This document shows positions 1 to 12,214 of a stretch of 64,000 nucleotides of DNA, piece after piece; position 1 is the stretch's first letter, and each line of letters starts with the position of its first letter. Location of the stretch: NCBI RefSeq assembly GCF_932526225.1, contig NC_064046.1:9883719-9947718 (forward strand). Direction: 5' to 3'. Under the pieces are notes generated by a model, which was not told where the DNA came from, searched no databases, and worked only from the letters and a program-made list of their open reading frames with translations. A program made the position numbers and the translations under genes. Source of the stretch: Nematostella vectensis (taxonomy: Eukaryota > Cnidaria > Anthozoa > Actiniaria > Edwardsiidae).

Positions 1-1443
1 TGCTCTTAATTTTTCACACCCTCGCCCCAGTGCACCTCGGCCCTCAAGCGGGCCACAGGAATCCCAGTCTGTATTCAAAGCAAATGAGACCCGGAGTAAA
101 AATGGAAAACAATGGGTACAAATTAGATATATGTCCGCTCATTGCTTGATTATAGCCTTCTGAACGTTTGAAAAATGGCTAAGCTGTGTGTTTTAGACAG
201 CTGTCGCTACCCCGTAATTCTAAGCTACTCATTGATAAAAGAAGTTTAGAAACCGCTCGCGACTGAGGCGTGGCCACGTTATTCAAACTATCCCGTTTCC
301 GAAATTTAACATCTGTGCCGCACATGTAAAGTTAATACCATCAGTCCGTTGGTTAATACGGCGACTCGCAGTCTACTTTGTCTACATTACCCTAACTTGG
401 AATTGCAATGCCATGTTGGCCTCAGGGCGACAGAGCAAAAAAAATGGCATCAAATTTTCCAATTCTCAATATATAAGCTCAAGATTCCGCATAGAAGGAG
501 TTCCTCTGACCAAAAGCTTGATTCCAAATTTTAAATTAATTTAGAAAATATGAAGTTTAGATATTAGCGAGCAAAGTTGGCTTAATTTCTGATCAGAGCT
601 CGACTTAAAAAACAAGGAGAACTTTGAACATTTGAAATTTGCAATTCAAGCCTCATTTGGTTTACATAACATAAGAAACTTCTGTGCAAAAATTCAAGCT
701 TACCGATGTTAACCAGACCTTATTTTGGGAAAACTTGCCATTTTTTTTGCTCTGTCCCTCAGGCCTTTTGTGATGACAAGAAAAAAGTACTAGATGGTAC
801 CTTAATCGCTTGCTATACCTATTAAAGCCCACTATGGCCGCGTGTGACGATAGTGTCAGAAGCTATTAACAGGTGACCTACACCTTTTGCAGGCTGCATT
901 CAGAAAGACAACGCACATACTTGAGTAATATTCTAAGTGCTAATTGACGACCTAGAGACCTGTGAAAACGCGTCTTTGTCATATCGATATACGTTTTTTT
1001 ATCTTTTTTTTTTTATCAAGCCAAAGTACTTATAGACAATCTATAGACCCGCAAAAACGCGTCCTTGTTTGTTATTTCGATACGAGTTTTTTTCTCTTTT
1101 ATTATTATTCTTGAACTTTCCTCTACGCTAACAATGTGGGATTAGTGATTTTGCTCGTGTTTCGTGAACAGTGATATCCACCTGGATCGTGAAGTGTTTA
1201 CAGATAATTGGTTAATCGGAAGAAATTGTCTCTTTTTTCATTGCTATAAATGACGGATCATTTGATACTTGGCAAATCGGTAAAGAAATTCATAAAACTA
1301 TTTTGGGCAAGCCAAATTCTCTATACAAAAAAACAAACAAGCAAAGTCTACTCACCAAACTCAGAGAGAAAAAAAAATCAAACTGTCCGCAAAAAATATA
1401 TAAAATCTAGCGGGAATAGAATTAGCACACTCCGTGACTACCG

Positions 1444-1474
<31 letters not shown>

Positions 1475-3326
1475 CACGAGTACGGGCTTTTCAAAATACT
1501 CGAATACGGGCTTTTTGAAACAACGTAAATACATGGCTTTTTGAAATAGATGAATACCGTAAATGATCTAATAAACGCCCGGGGCGTTGGGCGTTCAATA
1601 GATAGAAGGCGTTCTTTACAAACTATGAAAATATAACAAACCCAAGTGCATAAAATGGCGGCGTGATGGTCTTCTTCAATTCTCGCACCTCTTCCATTGA
1701 CACTCAAGAAATTTCATACGGGCGAGCACCGCCTTGATGGACATCCCTTTTCCGCATAAAGGGGTCAACTTTTATTATCAATTTTTTACTATGATAAGAC
1801 TTCCAAAAGATATGTTTGTCGTTATTTTAGCGGCTTTGTTGTGTCATGTAAGAAATGAAAAACAACGTTATTTATTAAATGTCTACGCTTTTGTTGTTTC
1901 GTTAAGCCAGGCAATGTATAATATACCCCTTTCGTTTGACAATTAAATCCGTTAAGCTTATTATCCACAACACAAACAACCTATCAAAGTCAGATTCAAT
2001 CGTCTGTCCATAATTCTAAAGATACTTATTTCGTAAACAGAAGCGATCGCTGATGATGTCAAAACTCTCATTCGCTCTCTAGAGTGAAGAACACCTTTTT
2101 TCTCCATGGTGTAAAAGTTTTTACTATCTTTTCATATCCGCCGTTTTGTTATCATATTTTGTCTTGAACACCGTCGCCCCAGGCTGTTCTAACCTGTTGA
2201 GATATCTTTTGCATTTTTTCCAGACATCAAAACAGAGACCGCTCAATGACGATATTTTCTGTCTACTAACTACTTGTTATTTAAGTGTTATTGATTTTTT
2301 TTTCCAATTGCTGATGCAATTAGAAGGTTGCTGATTTTCTTTTCAATGTTCGATTTTGTGATCATCAAGCTACTTGACTTATAATATGAGCTTAGCCATT
2401 GCTTAAAAACATTGCAATTATTGCTTATTGTGAAAAAATAAAAATAGCAATTCTGCTTTTTACTATCAAAATTGACCTTCAAAATTACTTCTGGGTACGA
2501 AATAATGATAGATATTATCGACCCAAATCGCTACATTGGGTGGAAAAAATGGTACAGTTGATACCCCCAAGTTGGCTAGTTAGAGCCTTAAGATCCCTAA
2601 TAACTGGCTATTTAGCCTAAGAAAAAAAGAAAAGAAAAAAGAAAAAAAATGCTATTCAGCTTTATTTTTATTTCTATTTCATTTTTTTTAGAAAAGGGAG
2701 GGTGTTTGGGGCCTAAAAAGAGATGTTTTATTTTTTCCACAGAAATAACCACATAATTTGTCTAAAACTAATTACATTGAAAATTAAACTAGAATCGATT
2801 TAGGCCCTAGAAACTAAAAAGGGTTTGAACTTTTTTTAAATCTTCGATTATTATAAAAAAGCGGTATTTGCCTTTAACCCTCACACAAAAAGTGACTGAC
2901 ACTAGAGATTTTTACTGACCTAAAGTGTGCATAAGGTATTATACATAGTGCGTCAATGCTTCATGAACAAACACATTACCTTGGGTTGTCATTATTGCCT
3001 ACGATGTACCCAGTCTCCTAGCCATTGTTGTTTTAAGGATAAGCTTTAGATAACCTAAAGCTGTGTTTCAGACGTCAATAGACGCAAGCGGATTTACACC
3101 TAAGCTGAAACAATCTATTGGTAATAAATAAACACGGACATAACGCTTTAACGTCATCCCAAAAGTGATTTGTATATTAAAGGTTTAATTCCCCATTGTA
3201 TACCAAACCATTCACCCCAATCTGATGATTTCTCTATACGAAAACATGGGCAGTTAAATTTGAGTGAAACCCTGGAAAACCTTTGAGACCCAAACAGCTG
3301 TCCTCATTAAACACCCTTACTAATAC
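1..3326. other. gene-free stretch
   Basis: No open frame here has codon structure, homology or splice context that I can support. It contains a diverged direct duplication (about 945-1010 and 1040-1110; both hold a 'gacc...aaaacgcgtc' core followed by T-rich sequence), a T homopolymer at about 1443-1470, and two or three short repeats of a 'tacgggctttt' motif at 1484-1560. The rest is AT-rich unique-looking sequence. Confidence 0.6.
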
Positions 3327-3822
3327 GGACACCCTTGGTACCTCGTCTTGTGTTGGTATACACTCAACCCTCTTTATTACGGACACCCTTGGTACCTTGT
3401 CTTGTGTTGGTATACACTCAACCCTCTTTATTACGGACACCCTTGGTACTTCGTCTTGTGTTGGTATACACTCAACCCTCTTTATTACGGACACCCTTGG
3501 TACCTCGTCTTGTGTTGGTATACACTCAACCCTCTTTATTACGGACACCCTTGGTACTTCGTCTTGTGTTGGTATACACTCAACTTTCTTTATTACGGAC
3601 ACCCTTGGTACCTCGTCTTGTGTTGGTATACACTCAACCCTCTTTATTACGGACACCCTTGGTACCTCGTCTTGTGTTGGTATACACTCAACCCTCTTTA
3701 TTACGGACACCCTTGGTACCTCGTCTTGTGTTAGTATACACTCAACCCTCTTTATTACGGACACCCTTGGTACCTCGTCCTGTGTTGGTATACACTCAAC
3801 TTTCTTTATTACGGACACCCTC
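3327..3822. repeat. 54-bp minisatellite, nine units
   Basis: Nine consecutive 54-bp units start at 3327, 3381, 3435, 3489, 3543, 3597, 3651, 3705 and 3759, followed by a broken tenth. Each begins 'ggacacccttggtac' and ends 'ctctttattac'. Units differ by only one to three bases (for example tacctcg/tacttcg), so homogenisation is recent. Because 54 is a multiple of three, several frames stay open on both strands; these repetitive open frames are by-products of the repeat length and are not called as genes. Confidence 0.95.
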
Positions 3823-3907
3823 GAGACTGCAATTTAGTATCCATAATATCGAATCAAGACAGGAGGCACTTTTTTTTTCAATTTTTATTTCCGGCCTCGG
3901 GCATTGT

Positions 3908-4176
3908 AGCGGGGTGATCGCAATAGCAGGGTGTTCGCAATAGCAGTGTTCGCAATAGCGGGGTGATCGCAATAGCAGGGTGTTCGCAATAGCAGGGTGT
4001 TCGCAATAGCAGGGTGATCGCAATAGCAGGGTGTTCGCAATAGCAGGGTGATCGCAATAGCAGGGTGATCGCAATAGCAGGGTGATCGCAATAGCAGGGT
4101 GTTCGCAATAGCAGGGTGTTCGCAATAGCAGGGTGTTCGCAATAGCGGGGTGTTCGCAATAGCGGGGTGTTCGCAA
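3908..4176. repeat. 17-bp minisatellite
   Basis: About sixteen tandem copies of a 17-bp unit (gggtgttcgcaatagca), with a t/a switch (gttcgc versus gatcgc) at one position and occasional gcagg/gcggg changes. One unit near 3945 is shortened. It begins less than 100 bp after the 54-bp array. Open frames through it on the minus strand are artefacts of the repeat. Confidence 0.93.
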
Positions 4177-4189
4177 GGCGATAGCTCAC

Positions 4190-5320
4190 TGTGACGAGCT
4201 GTCTGTTTTAGGGAGGGCTGTAGAGAAGCTATGCCATGCAGTGTTTGTCCGTAATAACGAGAATTGACTGTATTACCATTATTTAATTATGCATCTTTTC
4301 GCGCATGGCGTCTCGTGAACCATATCTTTTTAAGTTTTTAAATATATCATGCGAATGGCCAGAGAAACCTTAAAGATAGTCATGTGGTATCACTTAGGCT
4401 AGCTTCCGACTCTCCTTATATTCGTTTTAACCCCTAGCAACCAGTTATATTTAAAAACTAGGACTAGCTATAGCAGCGATTTATGTCTTGCTCGACCTTT
4501 ATACGCGAGGAACCTAAGAAAAACTGGCCTGTGAAACGTAGTATCGCATGCCAGAGCTCTAAGGTAAAGATAAGGTAAAGTTCGTTTATAAAATACCATT
4601 AACGGACTCTGATGCGTTTAGGCTGGCGTTGAATGATCAAATTCTTAAGCTAATATGAACGTCATGGGACTGTTTGTCTTACAAGTGCCATTCCGCCTTA
4701 GTAAGGAAATCACGGTTAATCCCACTTAGTTTTCCGTTTAACCTATTGCTATATTTAGTCATAATGCCTAATACGTTTGTTAACTGTTCGATATTGTAAA
4801 GGTATCGGAATGTGTAAGCTCCCACTTACACTAGTTATCGATACCTTTGTTGCGCATGCGCAAGGTCGTTTAGAATTCACATGAGTGATAAATTCGATAG
4901 GATCCGTCGCAGTCGTTCTGCTAAAAAGAGGTTAGCTATAAGATTTTGATTCGGTGGGTAAACCTCCGAAATTCCTTTGCTGGGGGAAGACGCCATTTTC
5001 TTTGACAAGTCCTATGTAAAATGTCGGCTTTACTCGTGGAGGAAGGGGGGAGGGGAGAGGCGTGCATCTCCATTTCACCCGTGCCATGCTACAGTGCTGG
5101 TTTTTAGAGAATGCCCATCAACCACTTTTTGTCATTGTTTATAATTAAGAAAAATCCATCGGCTTATTTGCAAGAAAACTGTACTAACCACCAACGATTG
5201 AAGTTTAATACCTTATTGACGATATTTTATTAAAAGTGTCTCAGTTACTTGCTTGAATAAGCCGATGGAAGTGGTAGTTTTGTGTGAATGGGATTTGTAT
5301 GGAAGCGTAAAATAACGGCG

Positions 5321-5371
<51 letters not shown>

Positions 5372-8030
5372 TTATTTTCTACCCCTCAAGTATATTTTTT
5401 ATTTGCTTTTCCGCAATTATATTTATTATTAATTTTTCTAAATCCCTTCTTCATTAAAATAATTCACGAGCTGTTGTGGGCCTTAAGTACTTTCTGGCAA
5501 TGTTTCTGGTTTTTTTAAACAATAATCTTGCTTTCGAAGTTACTGTGGAAATACAAGGAAAACTCCAGGAAATAGAGAGGTTTTATTAATGATTCTGGCT
5601 TGCTGGAGTTTAATTTTGTGTGTGTCTATGCTTGTCTCATGAATGTGCTTTAGACAATTCTTAAAATGGGAATTGTTACGATGGAGAGGCCAACACACCT
5701 CAAAGAAAAGAAAATATTTATAAAAGACCAGCCTAAATAACGATAATAACTGATAACTGCATTACTAGTAATTGATTTTTCATTAATAAAAAATAATTTA
5801 CTCATAAAGGTTGTCGTTTTTTTTTTTTTGCTGTTTGTCAGAAATCATTCTTTTTATATAATTTGCTGGTTGTGTCATAAAGAAATTCAATCAATTTGAA
5901 TACAATTAAGAGTTGTATTTCTGTAACTAATCGATTCCCTTATTATCAACAACTATCCACCCACCATCTAAAAAGTTAGAAAATCTTTTACCAATGTTGT
6001 TTTAGACGGAAAAGATCTTTCGAAAAAAAGTAACCATCATAGCTTGCCAGTATAATATGATAAACAGTTTTATTCAGCAAAATGGACGCATAAAACCAAG
6101 GTAGGGATGTCTATGAGACTGGGCAAATATTCAAGCTCGCGGCTACTATTCGCTCAATTCATTAAAATATGTGGTACGTCCCTTATTCTTTTGATGTATA
6201 CCTGCTGCGGGGCAAGAGATTATTAAGTAATAAAACTAAGTGTTAACTTAATACTAGACAGGACAGATGCTTCAGGCGCTGATAGTATCTTAACAATACG
6301 TTTCTAGAGCGCGAGCGAGCTTGATTTTCCCGCCAAAAACTGGCGTTCCTGAAAATTTTGCTTCTATATTTTTTTTATAATTTTTGCCTGAAAAAGTGCC
6401 GGTAGATAGGACCACTCGAGATCCTTTGAAATATGTCTGAGGATTTCTTTTCTTTTTTTTTTAGAAACTTTGAATTGGATGATAACAAATGACCAACATT
6501 GTGTTGTTGCTTGGGGCTTGTCTGGTGGTTGAAAACAAGCCAATAAATAATAACTTATGACATAAACTTTTCTTGTATTCATTTGAAAACAGTGATTCTG
6601 TCACAACTAGGGTTTATGCGGCTTCGATTTACCAATCAATTTCGGTCTAACGGATAACTACACATACCCTTGAGATTGACGGAGTCTGCTCCTTTCAATA
6701 CATTTTAAATGCCTTCCCCTTTGCCACGTCTAGACAAGATATGTCCATAATCGCTCGAAAAGAAGGGAAATAAATATAATAGCCCCTAGGAGGAATGACT
6801 AAGGATGTAGCGAAAAACACTTTTTTTCATTGCCTTAGCTGACAGGCATTGTTTGTTTAAGGCAAATGAAGGTGTTTCGCTTCAGACCAATATCTCAGCG
6901 ACATATTATATTTACCATTGGTAAGCACCCGAAGATTACAGTCTGGGTGTATTAGACTGAAGTAATAAGTCACCCAATTGTTACCAAATCTAAAACCCAA
7001 GCCATCCACCAGACACAGTTTATTCAAGCTGTTTTTATTTCAAAATTACGTTCCTTCTATCTACAAATAACAACTCTCAATTAAGACTTCTGGTGCATTT
7101 TCCGTGGCAAAATCTTTTTTTACAAACGCTTCTTACAACATTTGCTCGCTAAAAAGCGCGACTAATACAATTATTATTGTTCAAATGGAACAATTTCACG
7201 TCAACGCAATCAGGTTTTCGGCGATAAGGAATCTTCTAAAGTTTCCCGACCTTGTCAAAATAAAAAAAAAAAAAAAACTTCATAGCCTTGACTGAAGAAA
7301 ACAAACACTTACTTTAATTCACAAACCTAATTCTCTAAATCGAAATGGTATTTGATACCATAAGAGCACTCGATACAGTTTAACAATTCGTGTTTTTACA
7401 ATTTTCGAATCCGTGAGTTAAACCCACTATAACAAATAAAATCACTCTGTACACTAAACTATTTTCTTAATTTTGAACACCTAAGAAAGCCCAGCTCTCT
7501 AAAGCTTCTTTGTCTCTTTTATTGTTTTCTTCTGGCATAGCATTCGGTTTCCAGCGCGATTCTCTATCGCGAAGAAAGCGTCGTCAAAGCCAACGCTGCG
7601 TCGAACTCTCGGTAGTCGGTAGCCTCTGAACTCCTACAAATCACATCAAATGACGGACGAATGAGAATGCTTCGTTGAACATATGTCTGAAAGGCCAAAA
7701 GCTTGAAACAATGACCCACCAGTATGTATTAGTCAAAACAACATCATGATACTTTGTGAAAAAAACATGTTTTTCTTTCTAACCCCCCATCGTTTGATAA
7801 GACGCTTTGTTTTACGTTCAGGATAGTGATGAATCTATTTGAATTCGAAGGAAAAACTAAAAAAGATTTTCGAGGAAAAAACTCCACTTAGACCTTTGTA
7901 GACCAGAAACAGCGTGAAAGTGAGTGTATTCAGGTTCAATGTATGTAGTAAGATTAAACTGACGAAAACAAGAAAAAAAAAATATCTCCTCCGAACCCTT
8001 AACACACAAAAACTACTGGTTTCCTCGAGA
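4190..8030. other. gene-free stretch upstream-facing the Irx 3' end
   Basis: No supportable gene. Only low-complexity sequence stands out: an (ATTT)n microsatellite at about 5318-5376, poly-T or poly-A tracts near 5818 and 7262, and AT-rich spacer. Distal 3' UTR of the minus-strand Irx gene could extend into its right-hand end, but I see no direct evidence for that. Confidence 0.5.
5318..5376. repeat. (ATTT)n microsatellite
   Basis: About fourteen uninterrupted tetranucleotide repeats of tttattta type. The plus-strand frame over it gives an alternating LFIY peptide, which is a low-complexity artefact. Confidence 0.95.
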
Positions 8031-8031
8031 G

Positions 8032-8037
8032 TTTATT
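8032..8037 (-). promoter_or_regulatory. polyadenylation signal AATAAA (Irx)
   Basis: A canonical AATAAA on the minus strand lies 8 nt past the TAA stop of the terminal Irx exon. It would give a very short 3' UTR, so a more distal signal may also be used. Confidence 0.4.
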
Positions 8038-8045
8038 CGTGTTGT

Positions 8046-11000
8046 TTACCTTGGCTCGGGAGGTCTGAAGGACGCTTTTGCCGGTTCCTCTTCTTTTACT
8101 TTTTCAACAGGACTACGCGGTCGTGTCTCTTTGCTTTCACCGCTAGTTCTTCTTTCAGGCTTTTCGGCACTTTGTGAGCTTGGAGCTGGAAATAAAGGAG
8201 TAAAATTAGGTAAAACATAAAGCAATGATACGATGTTTTTGTTTAAAGTCGGGTTTTAATATAATACCCACGCCAATTGCGGTACTTTTGAGTCTCTGCA
8301 CAAAGGCAAAGTCTGTCTGTGTAAAAGGAAATGAGTAAGTTTACCGACAAAACCTTTCTTCTCGAATAAGCATTATTAAAGCCATTGTTAAAGACTTTCG
8401 CTTGCAAAAAAGGCCGAATACGAAGTTCTTTAAGCGGACAGTTGATTTTCAGTTTAGTTTGGAATTTTGCGGATGGTTTTCGGGTTTATTAAAGCTAGGT
8501 TGTGTATTTTCACAGAATACTGATCAAAACCGAAACTAATTGGTGCTTGTACAAGTTTAGTAGTCATTTTACAGTCAAGTTTGATGTTAATGCTTTCCAT
8601 ATTGCAAAACAGGAACATCAAGACAAGCGTTTCTCAAGAAGGTACGGCACGGTTAAAACTTTTACAAAGAACATCCAGATCTTGTACTAAATAACAAAAC
8701 CCTGTAACATATTACCTATTGCGGGTTGTTTTAATAACATTTTCATTTTGGTAGAATTTGCTTAGAGTTGATAAGTTGTTTAAACAACTTGAAGTTTTGC
8801 TGTAATGAAAAAAAAAAAAAAAAACAGCTCAGCACCAAAAACTTCGCGAGCCGTCTATCGTGAAAAGAGAAAAGGTGTGAATCCCTGTTTGTTGTCTACT
8901 TATGATTGGTTTGTTTAGTTGAACGTTGGATACCACAAGGACATTTTAAGATCGAAACATTAATATCGAGGCTTGAATTCAAGAACCAAGTTTCTTTTTA
9001 TAAATTTTATCACATTGACTAAAGTATTACATCCCTATTTTAAGCCCTCTTAGCTGAATTGAAAACAGCAAACAGAATCTAAGACCGCGATTTTTTCTAT
9101 ATTCTAATCTTCTTTGGGTAATTAACTCCAGAACTATACATCATTAACAGATACTATGTTTTTTCGTATAGTCCCCTGTAAAAAGATTTGAGATCGAAAT
9201 CGTTTTTTTAATCCCAATGTGAGAACCTCGACAAACTCGGGTGTAACGGAGGAAAAATTTGAGGCTATTTAGACTCATGTTCTCAGACGTTCTAAGCATC
9301 TGACCTTAAGCATCAAGCCCCTGTAACAATCTAACCTCTCGATAGATTCAATAGTGTATACTGTGGTGATAGGACGAAACGTGAGATGAAGGTCAGCGCA
9401 GAACAATCGAAATAAAAAGTGGAATGCTGCCAAGAGATCTGCCTACATGACACTTACACAGTCTAAAACACGGATTAAATCTGCTAGCTTCTAGCTAATT
9501 CTGATTAGTTTATTCCTATCGTTATTTCTAGAGCTGGGTGGTACGACTTTAATTTCTGCTTTTGTTAGTTCCCGTGGTTACATCTTAGAGATAAGAAATA
9601 TCCATAAGCAGTTGCTCTATTTCAGGCACGCTTTCGATAAATTCTGAAGTTCCAGATACGGGTTTTACTTTCTTTAACTCCCTAATCAGCCCCCGCTGGA
9701 AAATAGTGTGAAATGTTTTGCCCAAAAGTAACGTCTAGACAGAGATATTATTCCTTGAACATGCACACGCATTCTGACAACAGACAAAGCCAACGCTGCA
9801 AAAATAGCCTTGACTAACCTCACAGATTGACCGCAGCGAGAAGCAGGAATTGGTCAGTATTAATACCATTCTTTTTGGAACAAATTAGAGACCAATACAG
9901 TATACAAACTTGTGACGCCTTGAAATGTGTCCTTTACTAAAACTCAAATGTCACTTTAGACTAGATGGCTAGCTTTGGTTACTAACCTGAAGTGATAACT
10001 GGAATTTCTGTTGAAGTTCTTTGCTTTGGTGTAGATGGAAGTGGTTTACCGGCCACTCCACTCGATTCCATGTAGCTGGCCACGGGTGCTGTGTAAAAGC
10101 ATCCATCTACCCACTTTCTTAAGCTTTTCACTGGGGAATCCAGGACATGGTTTTGAGCTGTAGAGATGAGGATGGCTGAAGGAATAGATTTGGGCAGAGA
10201 ATGCGTTTGATTTGTCGTATCTACTAAAGATGTGATTATGTTGGGACGTTTGGTATCCTCTCGCGGAGGGCTTTCTCTGTCCCGCGTCGAGTCGGATTCT
10301 TTTTTATCCTCTGCTTCATCGATTACACTTATCTTTTCATTGTTCTCTGTCTCGTTCTCTGCAACAAAAACGTTTACGATAAGGCTAAAGTCTCTCCTAG
10401 AATTCTGTAAAAATGGAATCCTACCTGATGTTATCTTTTTAAAATACTGGACAAAAACTATATCTTGAAATAAATACTCGAACTTGTAGTACTTGGGAGT
10501 TTAATAAACATTTACCAAGCCCCTTAAGAAAACATTGACTTGTTGTTTCAACTGAAAAGATAGGGATTTGAATTTTATTCTCATTGTCTGCGTTTTTAGA
10601 ATGGCTGTAGAAGTATTAATAGCCTAGTGTCTTGTTCAATCGTCCCACCCACAATCCAGTGTTTGGAAACTTTCCGGACACCATTAACACATCAAAGACT
10701 TAACTCAAAGATTAAAGTGTCTTAAACAAGAACAACATGAAAGATAAGCTAAAGGAAGTCGGGCACGCTGCTCATACCTTGAATATGAACTTTCTCATCG
10801 TGATTTTCAGAGGGCTTTTCCTCGTCGTCACTGGTAATATCTAGATCTCCATCGTCATCGATGTCGCTACCATCCACCCCGTCTTTCTTTTCGCCACATC
10901 TATTTCTCGGCGACCAAGTCATTTTATTTTCTTTCTTCAGTCTGCGTCTGGCGTTGGCAAACCATGTCGAAACTTGCGTCAGTGTCATCTTTGTCAATAT

Positions 11001-12214
11001 CGCCAGCATTATTTTTTCTCCCTTTGTCGGGTAAGGGTTCTTTCTGTGTTCGAAGAGCCACGCTTTTAGTGTGCTTGTCGTTTCTCTGGTCGCATTTTTG
11101 CGCCGCGCGCCCGCAGCCGCGAGATCGATAGGAGAAAATCTGCAGGAAGAAACAGAACGTTTGACATGACTGGAAGTTAGAGCCAAGAATAGAGCTATTC
11201 AATTCAAAGTGTCCCGCTACAGAATCTTGTCTACTTTATATTGTGAATTGCCAAGCCTTCGCAAAGCACATCGAACTTTACACTTTAATTGCGTTCATGT
11301 TGTACAGGCTTGTAACTCAAGAAAAACATGACAAATATGAACAGAAACACTTGTAGGAACCATCACGTAAAAGCAACACCAGAGTAATATCGACGTATAT
11401 GTCGCGGTTGAATTGTACAGGTAGTGGCATTGTGTCGAACGTTCAACGTATTGATGTCTGAGGACAGGCTCTGATGTCTAAAACGATCAGCGCTAATTCG
11501 GTTGTACTTACCTTTCTGCAAATCTCGTACAGGCCGGGTGAGTGTGAGGATCGAAACCGTGTAGCTCAAACGGCGCGCGAGAGGCCTGTGATAGATACCA
11601 AGAGTCCCTCCAAGGCTGAGTCGAATCCTTCATGTCACACGCTCGTGCCTGCGACAAAAACCAGGACAAAATTGAAATCCCATAAGAACGGAACTAGAAA
11701 GTAAGATATAATTTCTAGAAATTAAAAGCTTGGGTTTGATAGAGATATTGGGAGCACGCCACGCGCGTTGATTAATTATCACACGAGGTGATTCAAAACC
11801 AGACAGTTACTAGACGCATACCAATGGCGAGTAAAATGCTGACAATCCCGTCCCGCTGCCCAAGGAAAACCCTGCCTCCCCGAACGCAGGTCTCGGTAGA
11901 ACACTAACAGGAACTGATGCCACACGATGCTGTAAGACCCTGTCGAATTGGCACGGGCAGACAGAATGACCAGGCATACCGTCGTGGACCTGGCGTACCG
12001 AATCACAACACGAATTGCCAGCTCCGTGTAACATCAACTGAAACGAGACAGTACACATCACTAAGCAGTCTGGTAAGTTTACCAAGATCAATTTCACTTT
12101 GTACATTATTGTATATTCCTACATTGGCTTTATTCTCCCAGGGTATCTCACCTGAGATGGATACGAGCAGCCGAATTGAGAGCAGGGAAGTTTAGACGTC
12201 GTCGAATCAGCCAT
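8046..12214 (-). CDS. Irx: Iroquois-class TALE homeobox transcription factor, six exons
   Basis: Nuclear DNA-binding patterning factor. Coding exons in transcript order: 12214-12152, 12037-11822, 11648-11512, 11139-10778, 10358-9987, 8185-8046. All junctions are GT..AG, phases agree, and the sum is 1290 nt (429 residues plus stop). The N-terminal stretch [10 protein letters not shown] (residues 12-21) resembles the family's N-terminal motif. The TALE homeodomain covers about residues 150-212: [10 protein letters not shown] arm, the three-residue extension with NPYPTKGEK in the loop, and recognition helix [14 protein letters not shown], followed by the Irx-typical MTWSPRNR (212-219). An acidic stretch follows (228-246), then a conserved-looking [10 protein letters not shown] (338-347). 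The start is the ATG at 12212-12214, which encodes MADSTTSK and is followed by a consensus GTGAG donor. Length is typical of Irx proteins. The homeodomain assignment is secure; the N-terminal exons rest on splice and phase logic plus the motif. Confidence 0.93.

Noticed and set aside
1438..1707. 89-codon minus-strand frame with poly-lysine end
   Set aside because: Produced by the T homopolymer at 1443-1470.
3234..4189. Overlapping open frames of 85-202 codons on both strands
   Set aside because: They are products of the 54-bp and 17-bp tandem arrays; several frames are open at once and give only the repeat peptide.
5288..5518. 76-codon plus-strand frame
   Set aside because: Driven by the (ATTT)n microsatellite.
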